This document shows positions 28,101 through 36,933 of a stretch of 59,759 nt of DNA, piece by piece. Source of the stretch: Stenotrophomonas sp. Its GTDB lineage: Bacteria; Pseudomonadota; Gammaproteobacteria; Xanthomonadales; Xanthomonadaceae. Under the pieces are notes generated by a model that made no database searches, was not told the origin of the DNA, and worked only from the letters and a program-made list of their open reading frames with translations. The stretch is taken from NCBI GenBank assembly GCA_003510825.1, contig DOKO01000057.1:1-59759 (forward strand), written 5' to 3'. The number at the start of each line of letters is the position of its first letter. The stretch's first letter is position 1. The translations under genes were made by a program, and so were the position numbers.

Positions 28101-29842
28101 ATGCGCAGTGCTTTGGTTGACCCCGACAAACCTGAGTCAACGTAACTGCGAACACTGCCCGGCGCATTGCCTCCCCACAGCCACCAGTCCGGCGCGACAA
28201 TGTCACTGGCGCGGTCTTCCAAACTGCTGTTGATCAGCAGATTCTCACCACCCATGTTTCCAAGGGATGCGTTGACGTTGGTGACTGCAGTACCAAGGCT
28301 GGTGATGTCATTGCCCTGCAGCGTTACCTGCGATTGCAGCGCCTGCAGGGCGGAGTTGCTGGCCTTTCCCTCAACATCCGCGCGCAAAGCGGTGATGGTG
28401 CTTGCTGTCGCATTGTCTGCCGCCGCGCGCGCCAACGCCTCCTCGGTCACAGATGCCGCGGTGGCAAGGTTTCCGGTGCCGGCCGGCATCCGCACTTCCA
28501 TCGCGTTGATGCGCTGCACCTGGGCGCTGTCGGCCGCCACTCGCGCCTTCAGCTCCTCATAGGCAAGACCCGCCGTCAGCTGCAGCGGGTCGGTGCCGGT
28601 GTAGTTGCCCCGCATCTGCACTGCCAGGGTGTTGCGCTGGCTCGCCTCCGCAGCGATCGCGTTGGTGCGAGCAACCGTCTCGGCCTGCACCAGCGCCACA
28701 GACGCGCCAGGTGTCGGGCGGCCCACTGCCACCCAGTCCACCAGGTAGTAGTTCGCCACCGCCTGCGCCACGCCCAGCTGCAGGCGGATCCGGTCGACGG
28801 TGCCCGGCCACCAGGCAATGTCCTGCACATCCACCGTGGCCACGCCATTGGCGTCCCACGCCGGTTCCGCGATGGCCACGCGCTTCTGGGTGTTCCATGT
28901 CTGGTCGGTCGGCGTGATCCACTGCAGGAAGCCGGCCCACGTCGGCGAGCCGACGCGCTTCACGCGCAGCTTCACGAAGCGGTAGGCGCTGCCGTCCACT
29001 GCCAGCGCCGCCGGCGACTGCACCCACGGGGTTGCCGCGGCATTGGCCGGCCGCAGCCAGCCGTCCACCAGCGTCGGCGTTCCATTGCCGCTCCAGCCCT
29101 CCACCGTCTGGTCGAAGTACCAGATGGCGCGGCTGTCGAACTGCGTGCCGCTGCCGGCGGCCACCTCGGCCACTTGGCGCGCGAGGGAATCAACCTCGCT
29201 CTGCCGGGTCTGCTGCTCAAGGCTGATGGCTGCCTCACGGGCCAGCTTCTCGTTCAGCACCGCGTCGGCCCGGGCACGCGCCTCGTCGGCAATGCCCTGC
29301 ATGGCCTGCGTGTACTGCTGCTGGCGCAGCGTTGCCTCGGCCAACAGATCCTGCGCGGCCTGCGCCATGGCCGCCGCGCGGGCGGCAGTTTCGGCAGCGT
29401 CGGCCCGCATGCGGGCCAGCGTCTCGGCCGCCAGCTTCTCCTGCTGCTCGACCAGGTCGGCAGTGGTGGTGGGCGGGGTCGCCTCCACCGTGCTGCCGGC
29501 GCCGACCTTGCCGCGCACGGTCGGGGTGATCCGGAACCACCACTTCTGCCCGCTGCCGTCGCTGTAGAGGTAGCGGGTTTCGGTGGTGCGGTGGATCTCC
29601 GTCCACGGACCTTGCGCGGTCGGGCCGCGCTCGATCACGTAGATGACGCCTTCTTGGTCGACGGCCGCCCACTCGATCAGGACGCCATCGGCCACCGGAT
29701 TCGGGGTAACCCCCTCCACCGGCGGCACGGCGGCCGCCTTGTACGGCATCGGGAACCAGTTGGCGTAGCGCGGCGCGGCCGGCGACGGGGACGGCAGAGC
29801 GCTCCCGCCGATTTCCACCAGCGTGAGTTTCCGTTGCAGCAT
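25145..29842 (-). CDS. Large tail hub / host-specificity protein (J-like, DUF1983-type C-terminus)
   Basis: 1565 residues. The N-terminus includes a fibronectin-III-like region (about 40-110: GVLIEWAAVDQEGVIYVIER) and long Ala-rich coiled coils (AAAMAQAAQDLLAEATLR). Middle modules repeat the theme GGENLLINSSLED, GGDNLLPNSGFET and GGNLIANSLFPNW, each beginning a jelly-roll-like carbohydrate-binding domain and separated by short coiled coils. The C-terminal region (SAFNIMANAMNILSPGGADG, IRTWAGNSQRIIGNN, MDRDGNAYWGGSIAAGILRN) matches the C-terminal part of lambda J-like central tail fibres. It probably binds the host surface. GAGGT is five bases upstream. Confidence 0.85.
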   Translation of the reverse strand: MLQRKLTLVEIGGSALPSPSPAAPRYANWFPMPYKAAAVPPVEGVTPNPVADGVLIEWAAVDQEGVIYVIERGPTAQGPWTEIHRTTETRYLYSDGSGQKWWFRITPTVRGKVGAGSTVEATPPTTTADLVEQQEKLAAETLARMRADAAETAARAAAMAQAAQDLLAEATLRQQQYTQAMQGIADEARARADAVLNEKLAREAAISLEQQTRQSEVDSLARQVAEVAAGSGTQFDSRAIWYFDQTVEGWSGNGTPTLVDGWLRPANAAATPWVQSPAALAVDGSAYRFVKLRVKRVGSPTWAGFLQWITPTDQTWNTQKRVAIAEPAWDANGVATVDVQDIAWWPGTVDRIRLQLGVAQAVANYYLVDWVAVGRPTPGASVALVQAETVARTNAIAAEASQRNTLAVQMRGNYTGTDPLQLTAGLAYEELKARVAADSAQVQRINAMEVRMPAGTGNLATAASVTEEALARAAADNATASTITALRADVEGKASNSALQALQSQVTLQGNDITSLGTAVTNVNASLGNMGGENLLINSSLEDRASDIVAPDWWLWGGNAPGSVRSYVDSGLSGSTKALRMAATTAASAGQYLELRTPDRAVKVVPGQKYVASAFVRNGGAAGVQPSLIIWFLDENGATVGSALQNLFTHDANTWRRIVGAPREAPANAAFARVYYRMLLPTNNAALTAQFDWDNLQFQQGEVATGWSPSGSELNSKAAANAAATSALTGTVSNLQGQVTALGQSITSVTARVDNIGGDNLLPNSGFETSNADNSTLPDWFASNSIAQAVSYGSAYAVAGSARAIQIVASAAATAVGQYIGIEVATANRPKPVPGTKYTLSAWASRMTATAGRVQLLVQWLDSNNAGIGSAQYAPIADLTATMVRYTGTFTAPTSAVSVRIFIRVASAAVGDSLAAAIDNVMFQQGEVATNWMPSGVEAAAKITANAAATSTLQGQVTSIQGTVTAQGTAITSVTAAASAADAKAVNAQAAADAAATAAGNKGKVIFQSAAPAVADRLSQNLWIDTTNNANTPKRWNGSAWVTATDKAATDAAAAAAAADAKATNAASAVTALTATVTQQGQQITAQASRIDGVQVSLGGKADASVVQEMRVQVNNQGAGGNLIANSLFPNWTGAGWTPPSRFGAMRNVTGDDIYIPYGVKSAASGLCPGVYAVGTKDWGWCTQIPVMPDKTYCMSMYVNVYRCKLTAMIEWRNASNQAISTSSSQVISHTGQTKLPLASYSRPFVIGKPPAGAVSAMVVFMLEGTGESDPYYWMWYPMFSEVAAGATQPPMYSTGGAEASAQWSLAIQANGIAAGLQLGITGETSAFNIMANAMNILSPGGADGIEMTNGYIRTWAGNSQRIIGNNFGADGLVDYFGPNVGAANASKTNATMWMDRDGNAYWGGSIAAGILRNAAQSTSIVTTGNSVLVGPFDTNGRNKQVVVGFNRRHRRIKNAQAAQGFVAGAGTNGGTINLYRQLDGQAETLWQQIPITGSVNIFNQPDGPDSADSIWNASLTLNDNTNGTTRRSYRAEIVGFTEQTVTHQSGSFDSQTITQSLSIVSIEQ

Positions 29843-29850
29843 GAGTTACC

Positions 29851-32800
29851 TCACATGGCGTTGAGCGATTGACGCAAGGCAGAGCTGGCCGACGAGCGGA
29901 CGCCCTGGGTGGTGGTGGAAAGAAGATCCCGCAGCAGCTGGTTCTGCTCGGCGAGCAGAGCGTTGCTCTGCTGCACAGCGGCCGTGGTCTGGGCTTGGCC
30001 GTCGTTGTTCACCACCAGGTCGAACACGGCGCGGCTGAAGTTGTCCGGCAGCGCCTCGATGGCATCGGCCAACGCCCCCATGCTGGTGCCGTCCTCCATA
30101 TCGAGGTCGCCCACCTTCATGCCGTCGATCAGGCCGGTAACCTGGCTGTAGAGGCCATTGTAGTCGTTGCCGCTGGCGTAGAGGTTCCGGCCAAAGCCCA
30201 AGGCGGCCTGAGCGGCCGCCTGCGCCGCGCTGGCGTCACCGCCGGACACGGCGCGCTCCAGCTCCTTCATCGCCTCGCCAAGCTTCTCCTGGTCCGTCAG
30301 GGGCGACAGGTCGCTGATGGAAAGGCCGTACTGCATGGCCTTCTTGTCCTTGTCGATCTGCGCCTGCAGCTTGCCCATGTTCGTGGCGCGCAACGCCTCG
30401 ATTTTGGCCAGGTCCTCCGCGCGTGCGCCGGACAGGCCCAGCGCCTTGGCGTAGTCGTTCGCCGACTTCACCTGCTGGCGATAGGTCCGCTCGATGCTGA
30501 GCGCCTGCTGCTGGTAGCTGGACAGGTCGCCGGTCAGGAGCTGGGTCGACACGTCGGCCATCAGCGTGGCGTAGTTGCCCAGCAGCCCGGTCACCTTCTG
30601 CACCTGGGTGGCCAGGTCCGTGCCGGCCACGCCGGCCAGATCCTGGAAATAGTCAACGGCCTTGTTGACCTTCTCGATCTCCAGCCCATTCAGCGCGCGC
30701 CCGAGCTGGTCAGCATTGCCCACGGCCAGCTCAATGGAGGCACCCAACGCCGTGAACACGTCGGAGGCTTCGAAGTAGCCGTCCAGCTGCCCACCAAATC
30801 CCGCTGCCTTCACCGCCTCGGTGAACAGGCGATCAGTCATGTCGGCAAGATAGGCCTCCAACTGCGCCTTCGCCTCGGCCGAGTCCGCCGACAACTGCAG
30901 CTTGCCCAGCGACACCTTGACCCCGGCCAGCTGCCCGGACAGGTCCACGCCGAGCTGCTTGGCCAGGTCAGTGGCCGCGCCGCGAACCTGGCGCGCCGCC
31001 ATGTCGAACGTACGATCAATGCCAGGATCAAGAGCCGCGTACTGCGTCCACTTCTTGTCGCTGCGGAACAGTCCGCCCTTGGCCTTGATATCGGCGTAGG
31101 ACTGGCCGCTGAAACCACCGAACCCGTAGTCGCCCGTAATACCCTGGCCGGTCACCTTGGGCGCGCTACGGCCGAACAGCTTCGCGTGGATGCTGGACCC
31201 CGACAGGATGGATGCCACCTTGTCGTTGAACCCGAGGCCCCGGAACCCTTTGTCGGCCAGCCCCACGGCGCCGGCCGTGGCAATCTTGCCCGCCCAGCTT
31301 TCGCCGTTGGCAATGTCCCAGCCTTGATCGAACAGTTCGGCGTTCTTCATCATGCCGGCCACGATCCAGCCGATGATCGGGACCGCCGCAGCTGCAGAGG
31401 ATGCACCAGCACCGGCGGCAGCCGTGCCGCCGGCTGCCGATACGCCGCCGCCGGCGAACGCGGCGATGTTGTTGCCGAAGCCCATCAAGCTACCGGCGCT
31501 GGCGCCGCTGCTCGCGGCACCAGTCGCTGCGCCGAACAGCCCCTGCCCCTGCGAAAGCAGCCCTGCGACACTGCTCAGGTTCTGCCCACCAGCTGCAGAT
31601 CCGTTGCCGCCGAACAGGCCCATGATGCTCTGCAGGCTCAGTCCACCGCCCTGCCCATTGATCCCATTCATGATCTGCGTCTGGATCGGGATCACGATCT
31701 TCTGCTTGAGGATCTCCGCGATCATGTCGCGCATCCCGCGCTTGGCCACGTCCTTCAAGTCATCCCACAGGTTGTGGAAGTTCCGGAGGCCATCCGCAGC
31801 GAAGTCGGCGAACGCATCAACGCCATCAGCCGCGACCGACACGATGACGTTGGCCAAGGCCTCAGCGTTCGCCGCAGCCTCCTCGATCTGCACAGACAGC
31901 TCGGCAGCGGCCGCCGCCGCAGCCAGCATTGCCTGCTCGTACTCCGCGTAGCTGCTCGCGCCCTTTGCCAGGGCCAGCGCGTCCTGGCCGCCGGCGGCTT
32001 CCGCCGCCTTGCGCAGCTCCTCGCGCATATCCTTCTCGTTCACCAGCTGGCGACGGTAGAGTTCGCGCGCGCGCCCTGTCTTGCCGAGCATTTCCAGCTC
32101 GGCACCAAAGGTGGCCAGTAGCTGCTCAGGGCCGCCCATGGCCTTCTCGACTTCGGCGGCAACCTTGGCGTACTCCAGGGCGCTCTGCCCCATCAGCACG
32201 TTCGCATCAGCCTGCGCGATGTTGCCTTTCGCCAGGAGCCCGTTGTACTCGGCCATGTTGCCGAGGTGCTTGGCCATGGCCTCAGCCAGTGGGCCCTCCA
32301 TTGCGCCAGCAGCCTCTTCGGCCTGCTGCTTATAGCGGGCCATTTCCTCGGCCCGGCGCTTCGCATCGGCATCCGCCTTGTCGCGGGTGCTTTTGTCCAT
32401 GTTGCCGGTGGGACGGTAGGGCAGCATGTCCGGAGATGCACTGGTGCTTTCCTCCGGAGCCTTTGCCCCCGCCAGGGCCTGCAGCTCTCGCCCCAACTTC
32501 AGCTTAGCCTGCTCGCGCGCCAGCTCCCCTTGCAACCGCGCAATCACAGTTGCCGGAGTGCTGGTGAGATCGGATGGAATCAGCTCCTGAGCATTCATCA
32601 TCGACCAACCCAATGAGCCTCGCGCGTTGCGCACAGCCTCAATGGTCTTGTTCAACCGGCCAATTCTGTCCTCAACACGAACTACATCCTCAGCGGAGGG
32701 ACCGCTAATTCGAGCCGCTAGCTCTTCCGCCACATATCCCGTTACACGCGCCGTCGTGGAACCAAACTCAGCGATCTTGCCCGTAATCTCGGCTATCGAG

Positions 32801-33606
32801 CGGATGACAGACGCAAAGCCTTCACGAAAGGAAGGATCGTTCATGAGCGCAGCCAAATTGGAAAGCGCTGGAAGCGCCCCCTCCGCCACACTGATCTTCA
32901 GACCCTCAAAGGCAAGATCTGCCTCCATCGTGACCTCTCGCAAGCGCATGGTCGCCTTGCTGGTCTTCCCATCAATTACGGCGCCAGCTGCTTCAGCAGC
33001 GTCTCCCCACTGGCGGAATCCGGCGCTGTTGTTCCGCAGCAGCGGAATCAGCATGGACGAGTCGCTGGCGATGGCCTCCATGTAGAAGGTCAGTTCCGAC
33101 TGCGACAGGTTCGCCCTTTCCAGGCTGTTGAAGTACATCCCCAATGCATCGGGGCCGGAAAGCTTCCGCATCTGCTCGGCGGTGACACCAGTTCGCTTTG
33201 CGATGTTGTCGAAGAAGTCAGCCATGGCGCCACCACCCGTTTGGATGTAGTCGCCGATCTTGTCCTGCACGTCCTTGAAAATATCAGCCAGCTTCTCGTG
33301 ACTGACCCCAACCACATTCGCCCCGGCTGCCATCCTCTGGAAGTTCTGGGAGGTCGTTCCGGAAAGCACGCCAAGCCGGTCGTACTGAACACTCAGGTCG
33401 GCCACCTGCCTCGTCCACTGAACCATCGCGGCAGAGCTGGCGGTGATCCCCGCGGAGATGGCCAAACCGATGGCGGTGCCTGCACGCTTCGCAGATGCCT
33501 GCATCCCTTGCATGCGCTGTTCAAACTGACGCGCCGCCTTACCCGCATCCCTCTCAAAGGAGCCGGTCTTCATCAGCAGGTCGACGGTGAGGGTGTAGAG
33601 GGACAT
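29851..33606 (-). CDS. Tail tape measure protein
   Basis: 1251 residues. The start MSLYTLTVDLLMKTGSFERD, with RQFEQRMQGMQASAKRAG, is typical of lambda H-like tape measures. Long helical stretches, a Gly/Ala-rich hydrophobic segment (about 690-760) and a C-terminal helical part follow. At roughly 1.5 angstrom per residue, the length would fit a siphovirus tail near 190 nm. ATG 33606 is chosen, with GGAG seven bases upstream. A hairpin lies between it and the preceding small gene. It ends eight bases before the tail hub gene. Confidence 0.9.
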   Translation of the reverse strand: MSLYTLTVDLLMKTGSFERDAGKAARQFEQRMQGMQASAKRAGTAIGLAISAGITASSAAMVQWTRQVADLSVQYDRLGVLSGTTSQNFQRMAAGANVVGVSHEKLADIFKDVQDKIGDYIQTGGGAMADFFDNIAKRTGVTAEQMRKLSGPDALGMYFNSLERANLSQSELTFYMEAIASDSSMLIPLLRNNSAGFRQWGDAAEAAGAVIDGKTSKATMRLREVTMEADLAFEGLKISVAEGALPALSNLAALMNDPSFREGFASVIRSIAEITGKIAEFGSTTARVTGYVAEELAARISGPSAEDVVRVEDRIGRLNKTIEAVRNARGSLGWSMMNAQELIPSDLTSTPATVIARLQGELAREQAKLKLGRELQALAGAKAPEESTSASPDMLPYRPTGNMDKSTRDKADADAKRRAEEMARYKQQAEEAAGAMEGPLAEAMAKHLGNMAEYNGLLAKGNIAQADANVLMGQSALEYAKVAAEVEKAMGGPEQLLATFGAELEMLGKTGRARELYRRQLVNEKDMREELRKAAEAAGGQDALALAKGASSYAEYEQAMLAAAAAAAELSVQIEEAAANAEALANVIVSVAADGVDAFADFAADGLRNFHNLWDDLKDVAKRGMRDMIAEILKQKIVIPIQTQIMNGINGQGGGLSLQSIMGLFGGNGSAAGGQNLSSVAGLLSQGQGLFGAATGAASSGASAGSLMGFGNNIAAFAGGGVSAAGGTAAAGAGASSAAAAVPIIGWIVAGMMKNAELFDQGWDIANGESWAGKIATAGAVGLADKGFRGLGFNDKVASILSGSSIHAKLFGRSAPKVTGQGITGDYGFGGFSGQSYADIKAKGGLFRSDKKWTQYAALDPGIDRTFDMAARQVRGAATDLAKQLGVDLSGQLAGVKVSLGKLQLSADSAEAKAQLEAYLADMTDRLFTEAVKAAGFGGQLDGYFEASDVFTALGASIELAVGNADQLGRALNGLEIEKVNKAVDYFQDLAGVAGTDLATQVQKVTGLLGNYATLMADVSTQLLTGDLSSYQQQALSIERTYRQQVKSANDYAKALGLSGARAEDLAKIEALRATNMGKLQAQIDKDKKAMQYGLSISDLSPLTDQEKLGEAMKELERAVSGGDASAAQAAAQAALGFGRNLYASGNDYNGLYSQVTGLIDGMKVGDLDMEDGTSMGALADAIEALPDNFSRAVFDLVVNNDGQAQTTAAVQQSNALLAEQNQLLRDLLSTTTQGVRSSASSALRQSLNAM

Positions 33607-33624
33607 GTCGGCTCCAGAAACGAG

Positions 33625-33650
33625 AAAGCCCCGCACTAGGCGGGGCTTTT
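33625..33650. terminator. Terminator-like hairpin inside the tail operon
   Basis: AAAGCCCCGC-ACTA-GGCGGGGCTTT region, about nine base pairs with short A and T runs on both sides. It lies 18 bases before the tape-measure start. The T run is short, so it may attenuate rather than stop leftward transcription. Confidence 0.65.
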
Positions 33651-33671
33651 GGTTGGGGGCCGGAGAACCGG

Positions 33672-33839
33672 CTATTCACCCATGGTTTTTGAATGGTGGC
33701 GCTCTGCCTGGATCACGCGAGCGAGTGCAACGAGGAATACGCCGAATGCAATAGCACCGACCCCCATGGTTCCCTGGGTGAGCATAAGCAGCCCGGCCAG
33801 CGCGGCCAGTAGCCCAAGAACGGCCAGCACGATATACAT
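33672..33839 (-). CDS. Small two-helix membrane protein in the tail operon
   Basis: 55 residues: MYIVLAVLGLLAALAGLLML is one helix, VGAIAFGVFLVALARVIQ a second, then a polar tail (AERHHSKTMGE). GGGGG lies four bases before the ATG at 33839. It sits between the tail-tip genes and the tape measure in an otherwise tightly packed operon. A holin-like or superinfection-exclusion role is possible, but nothing proves it. Confidence 0.65.
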   Translation of the reverse strand: MYIVLAVLGLLAALAGLLMLTQGTMGVGAIAFGVFLVALARVIQAERHHSKTMGE

Positions 33840-33893
33840 CGATCCCCCTCAACTGTGGTTGTGGGGGAATGATGCCATCGTTCCGCGCGGGGA

Positions 33894-34658
33894 TCAGGCC
33901 GGCACTTCCTCAAACTCCATGGTGCCGGAGAAGTAGTTGCGACTGATGTTCTCGGCGCTGGGCAGCTGGGTCGGGTAGCCATAGATGGCCGAGCGCGCCG
34001 CGAGCGCCGCGCTGAATGCCTTCGTCGCAATGTCCCTGTACTGCGGAACTACGCAGGACCGGCGCCGTCCCGCCATCGCCGCCGCGACCGTTTCCCAGTC
34101 CACGCCACCGGCCAAGCCGGCGCCGCGGACGACCTCGGTCGACCTGCCAGATAGGGAGCACGTCATCCGCCGATACAACGCGCCGTCCACCGTGTTCAAC
34201 TGCCCGCCCTTGGTCCTGGTGTGGGCGCTGCTGTCGACCAGGACCACGCCCCAGCCGTCGCTGATTCCAACGTCGACCGCGCGGAAGATTGCGATCTCCC
34301 CTATATCGACGTTGGTGTCCGTCGTGACGACCTCGACAGACACCACCGACAGCGCCGCTGTTCCTTGAGGAAACAGCCAGGCGCACACGCTGCCGTCCGG
34401 CAGCTTGATGGTCGTGCCCACCGCGCCGGCGGCTCGCACCTGCACACCGGCCGGCACGCTCAGGCCGAGAACAGCCACGATGCCCGGCACGATGGCCTGC
34501 GAGAGCGTGACCGTCACCGCCAGAGAGCCGGTGCGCCTGATGCGCGATGCACGCCCCGGCTTGCCGTCGAACAGCGCCGAGCCCTGATCCGCGGTGAGCC
34601 AGGTGCCGCCGGTGAGCGTTGCCGTGGTGACCGCCGGCATACCAAATCCAATGAGCAT
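33894..34658 (-). CDS. Probable tail-tip / baseplate protein
   Basis: 254 residues starting MLIGFGMPAVTTATLTGGTW, beta-rich throughout (LAVTVTLSQAIVPGIVAVLG). It lies four bases after the larger tail-tip gene and before the tape measure. Its length, beta content and place suggest a structural tail component. I do not recognise a defined family. Confidence 0.65.
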   Translation of the reverse strand: MLIGFGMPAVTTATLTGGTWLTADQGSALFDGKPGRASRIRRTGSLAVTVTLSQAIVPGIVAVLGLSVPAGVQVRAAGAVGTTIKLPDGSVCAWLFPQGTAALSVVSVEVVTTDTNVDIGEIAIFRAVDVGISDGWGVVLVDSSAHTRTKGGQLNTVDGALYRRMTCSLSGRSTEVVRGAGLAGGVDWETVAAAMAGRRRSCVVPQYRDIATKAFSAALAARSAIYGYPTQLPSAENISRNYFSGTMEFEEVPA

Positions 34659-34662
34659 GCCG

Positions 34663-36630
34663 CTACCCCCACACCGTCAGCACCACATCCCCCGTGGCCG
34701 GGTTTCGCTCGACCCGGCGCACCAGCACCGGCTTGCCATCGGCAAGGCCGTACCTGCCATAGGTCAGCCGGCCAACCTGCCCGGGCAGCGGCGCCAACTG
34801 TTGGTCGCCGCGCACGGTGACCTGGTAGAAGAACCGCTGCTGCCGGTAGATGGCCACCACCCTGTCGATCTCGGTCTGCGCATCGGCCGCGTTCCAGAAC
34901 AGGGAAATGACGGGGTCAGCCGCATCGGCGCGGCGGTAGTGCGCATCCAGCGGGCCGGCGGCGTACACCTGGCCGCGGTACAGCGCGGTCAGCTCGTCCC
35001 GCCTCGCCTGCGGCACATCCACCACGTCGGTCACCAAATCCGAAGCCCCAAGAGCCTGAGCGTTGGGCCGGTAGGCCATCCGCCGCGTGAGGTTCGGCGC
35101 GTCATCGGGCACGCCCACCAGGTCCGAAGACATATCGTCCTCGGACAGATCGAAAGCCATCTGGCCGGCGTAGCTCTCCGGTGCCACCACGCGGACGAAC
35201 CGCAGCACGCCTGTCGCGTCCTGGTAGCAGCCCGTGCCGAAGCTGGGCAGCATGGCGTTCAACGCATCCCGGCCGGTCACCGCCGCGCCGGCGTAGTACC
35301 CGATCCCGGCATAGCTGGTTGCGGTGTCTACGGCCTGGCAGTCCGACAGGGACCACGCGCCGCTTCCCAGCCTGCCCATCACATCAGCGACCGCGGCGGC
35401 CAGCGACGCCGGTGCCATGGCGACCCCGATGCTGGACAGGTCGGCAACTACCGGCATTTCCGGCGGAGACTTCATCAGCAGCTGCTGGCCATCCGGCGAC
35501 GCGGTGAACGTATCTGGCTCCATGAGGTCGCCGCGATCCATCACCGCGTTTACGAACACGCGGCCGTCTGCGACGAACATTGCCGTGGCATCGGAATTAC
35601 CTGCAACTGCCGGGACACTGGCCACGGCCCCGATCACCACCGGCTGTGGCTTCCATGCGAGAGATTCGACGTTGGGCAGGAACACGCCGCGGTTGAGGGT
35701 CTGCCCCAGGTAGTCGTGGGCGTCCCGCAGGTGCAGGGTCTTGCTGCCGTCGTCGTTGATCTCGATCTGATCGATCGCGCAGCGGAAAACGGGCATCGCG
35801 TCGGCGAGCATCCCGGACTCATCCACCATCAGGATCCGTACCGCCTCGCCAGAGGCGCCCGACAGTGCAAGAGCATCAAGCGCGCCCTCAGCGTCCACGA
35901 CCACGCACTGTGCCGCCGCAGTCTGCGACACCGGGTCGCCGCCCCAGGGCCAGAAGCTCAACTCCTGCACCAGGTTGACGCCCTCGGCCACAAGCCCCTC
36001 AAACCGGGCATTGGCTGGGGTGTCGCCTGGTGCGCTGAGCCAGTCAGCATCGGCCAGTCGGACCGGCTCTACGGCAACGGTATCCAGCCTCCAGCCGGCG
36101 GCGGCCGCTTCGCTTCGCGGCGCCCACTGACCCGCGTTGACGGCCACGCACAGGCCGCCCGCCTTGGTGGCGGCCAGGCCCGCCGCGAAATGCAGCGGGC
36201 CACTCAGCAGCAGATCGCGCTGGTGGACCAGCGCACCGTTCAGGTAGAGCTGCAGGCGGGACGGGCTGCCGAACGCTACCCGCAGGCCCACGATATCGCC
36301 ATGGGTGACCAGTGGCAGACCGGTGGCGATGGCTCCCACGCCCTGCAGCAGGCGACCGGTAGCCAGCTCCCAGCCGATGCCGTTGGCGTTGGAACCCGGC
36401 GACTGGCTGAGCGATGCAGACGGCGTCACAAACCCCACGACCGCGGCGAGGGCATCATCGCCCCAGACGGCGAATTCCACCCCAACCGTGCCGCTGCCCA
36501 GCGCGAAGTCCGAGCGCGCGCACCTTGCGCCGTTCGCGGCGGCCGTCGTGGCGAGAGTCAGCCCCCCATCGCGCGCAGCGAGCAGAGGGCCAATGGGGAG
36601 CGCCGAGAAGCGCCCGAAAGTATCGGCCAT
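34663..36630 (-). CDS. Probable tail-tip / hub protein with lectin-like N-terminus
   Basis: 655 residues. The N-terminal 180 residues look like a concanavalin/SPRY-type jelly roll (ALGSGTVGVEFAVWGDDALA, LVTHGDIVGLRVAFGSPSRL, LYLNGALVHQRDL). The rest resembles a hub protein: IDQIEINDDGSKTLHLRDAH and LGQTLNRGVFLPN are typical of such folds, ending PGQVGRLTYGRYGLADGKPV. It follows the G/GT chaperone genes by three bases. In most siphoviruses the tape measure would stand here, so this gene order is unusual. Confidence 0.72.
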   Translation of the reverse strand: MADTFGRFSALPIGPLLAARDGGLTLATTAAANGARCARSDFALGSGTVGVEFAVWGDDALAAVVGFVTPSASLSQSPGSNANGIGWELATGRLLQGVGAIATGLPLVTHGDIVGLRVAFGSPSRLQLYLNGALVHQRDLLLSGPLHFAAGLAATKAGGLCVAVNAGQWAPRSEAAAAGWRLDTVAVEPVRLADADWLSAPGDTPANARFEGLVAEGVNLVQELSFWPWGGDPVSQTAAAQCVVVDAEGALDALALSGASGEAVRILMVDESGMLADAMPVFRCAIDQIEINDDGSKTLHLRDAHDYLGQTLNRGVFLPNVESLAWKPQPVVIGAVASVPAVAGNSDATAMFVADGRVFVNAVMDRGDLMEPDTFTASPDGQQLLMKSPPEMPVVADLSSIGVAMAPASLAAAVADVMGRLGSGAWSLSDCQAVDTATSYAGIGYYAGAAVTGRDALNAMLPSFGTGCYQDATGVLRFVRVVAPESYAGQMAFDLSEDDMSSDLVGVPDDAPNLTRRMAYRPNAQALGASDLVTDVVDVPQARRDELTALYRGQVYAAGPLDAHYRRADAADPVISLFWNAADAQTEIDRVVAIYRQQRFFYQVTVRGDQQLAPLPGQVGRLTYGRYGLADGKPVLVRRVERNPATGDVVLTVWG

Positions 36631-36633
36631 GGG

Positions 36634-36933
36634 TTATCTCAGAGAGTCAAACCAGTCCTGCGCCTCGTCGTCGTCAGATCGAGGGACGAGGGTCTCCAGG
36701 AACTGCTGCATGCTGTGCTTGGTGCCACCCTGGCTGTGCACAGCGGTGATGTAGGCGACGAGCGCAGCGGGCTTCTGGTGGATGCTGACGGGGTCGATGG
36801 GGTTCCGCTTGTTGAACTCCCACCACCACAGGAACTCCCTGCGCGACATGGTGGCGCGAAGCTCGGCCACCGTGCGGTGCAGGTGCCCGGCCAGGACGTG
36901 CCAGAACCAGTCCTCGCCGCGCTTCCTTAGCCG
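36634..36933 (-). CDS. Tail assembly chaperone extension (GT), read by -1 frameshift
   Basis: This is the -1-frame part of a gpG-gpGT-type chaperone. It adds 99 residues (RLRKRGEDWFWHVLAGHLHR, then MSRREFLWWWEFNKRNPIDP) after the slippery site at 36939-36933. The block MSRREFLWWWEF recalls DUF4035/gpT-like sequences. The fused product would be about 222 residues. There is no ribosome site at the internal GTG 36870, which favours frameshifting over independent translation. GpGT binds the tape measure and recruits tail-tube subunits in lambda. Confidence 0.82.
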   Translation of the reverse strand, partial: RLRKRGEDWFWHVLAGHLHRTVAELRATMSRREFLWWWEFNKRNPIDPVSIHQKPAALVAYITAVHSQGGTKHSMQQFLETLVPRSDDDEAQDWFDSLR

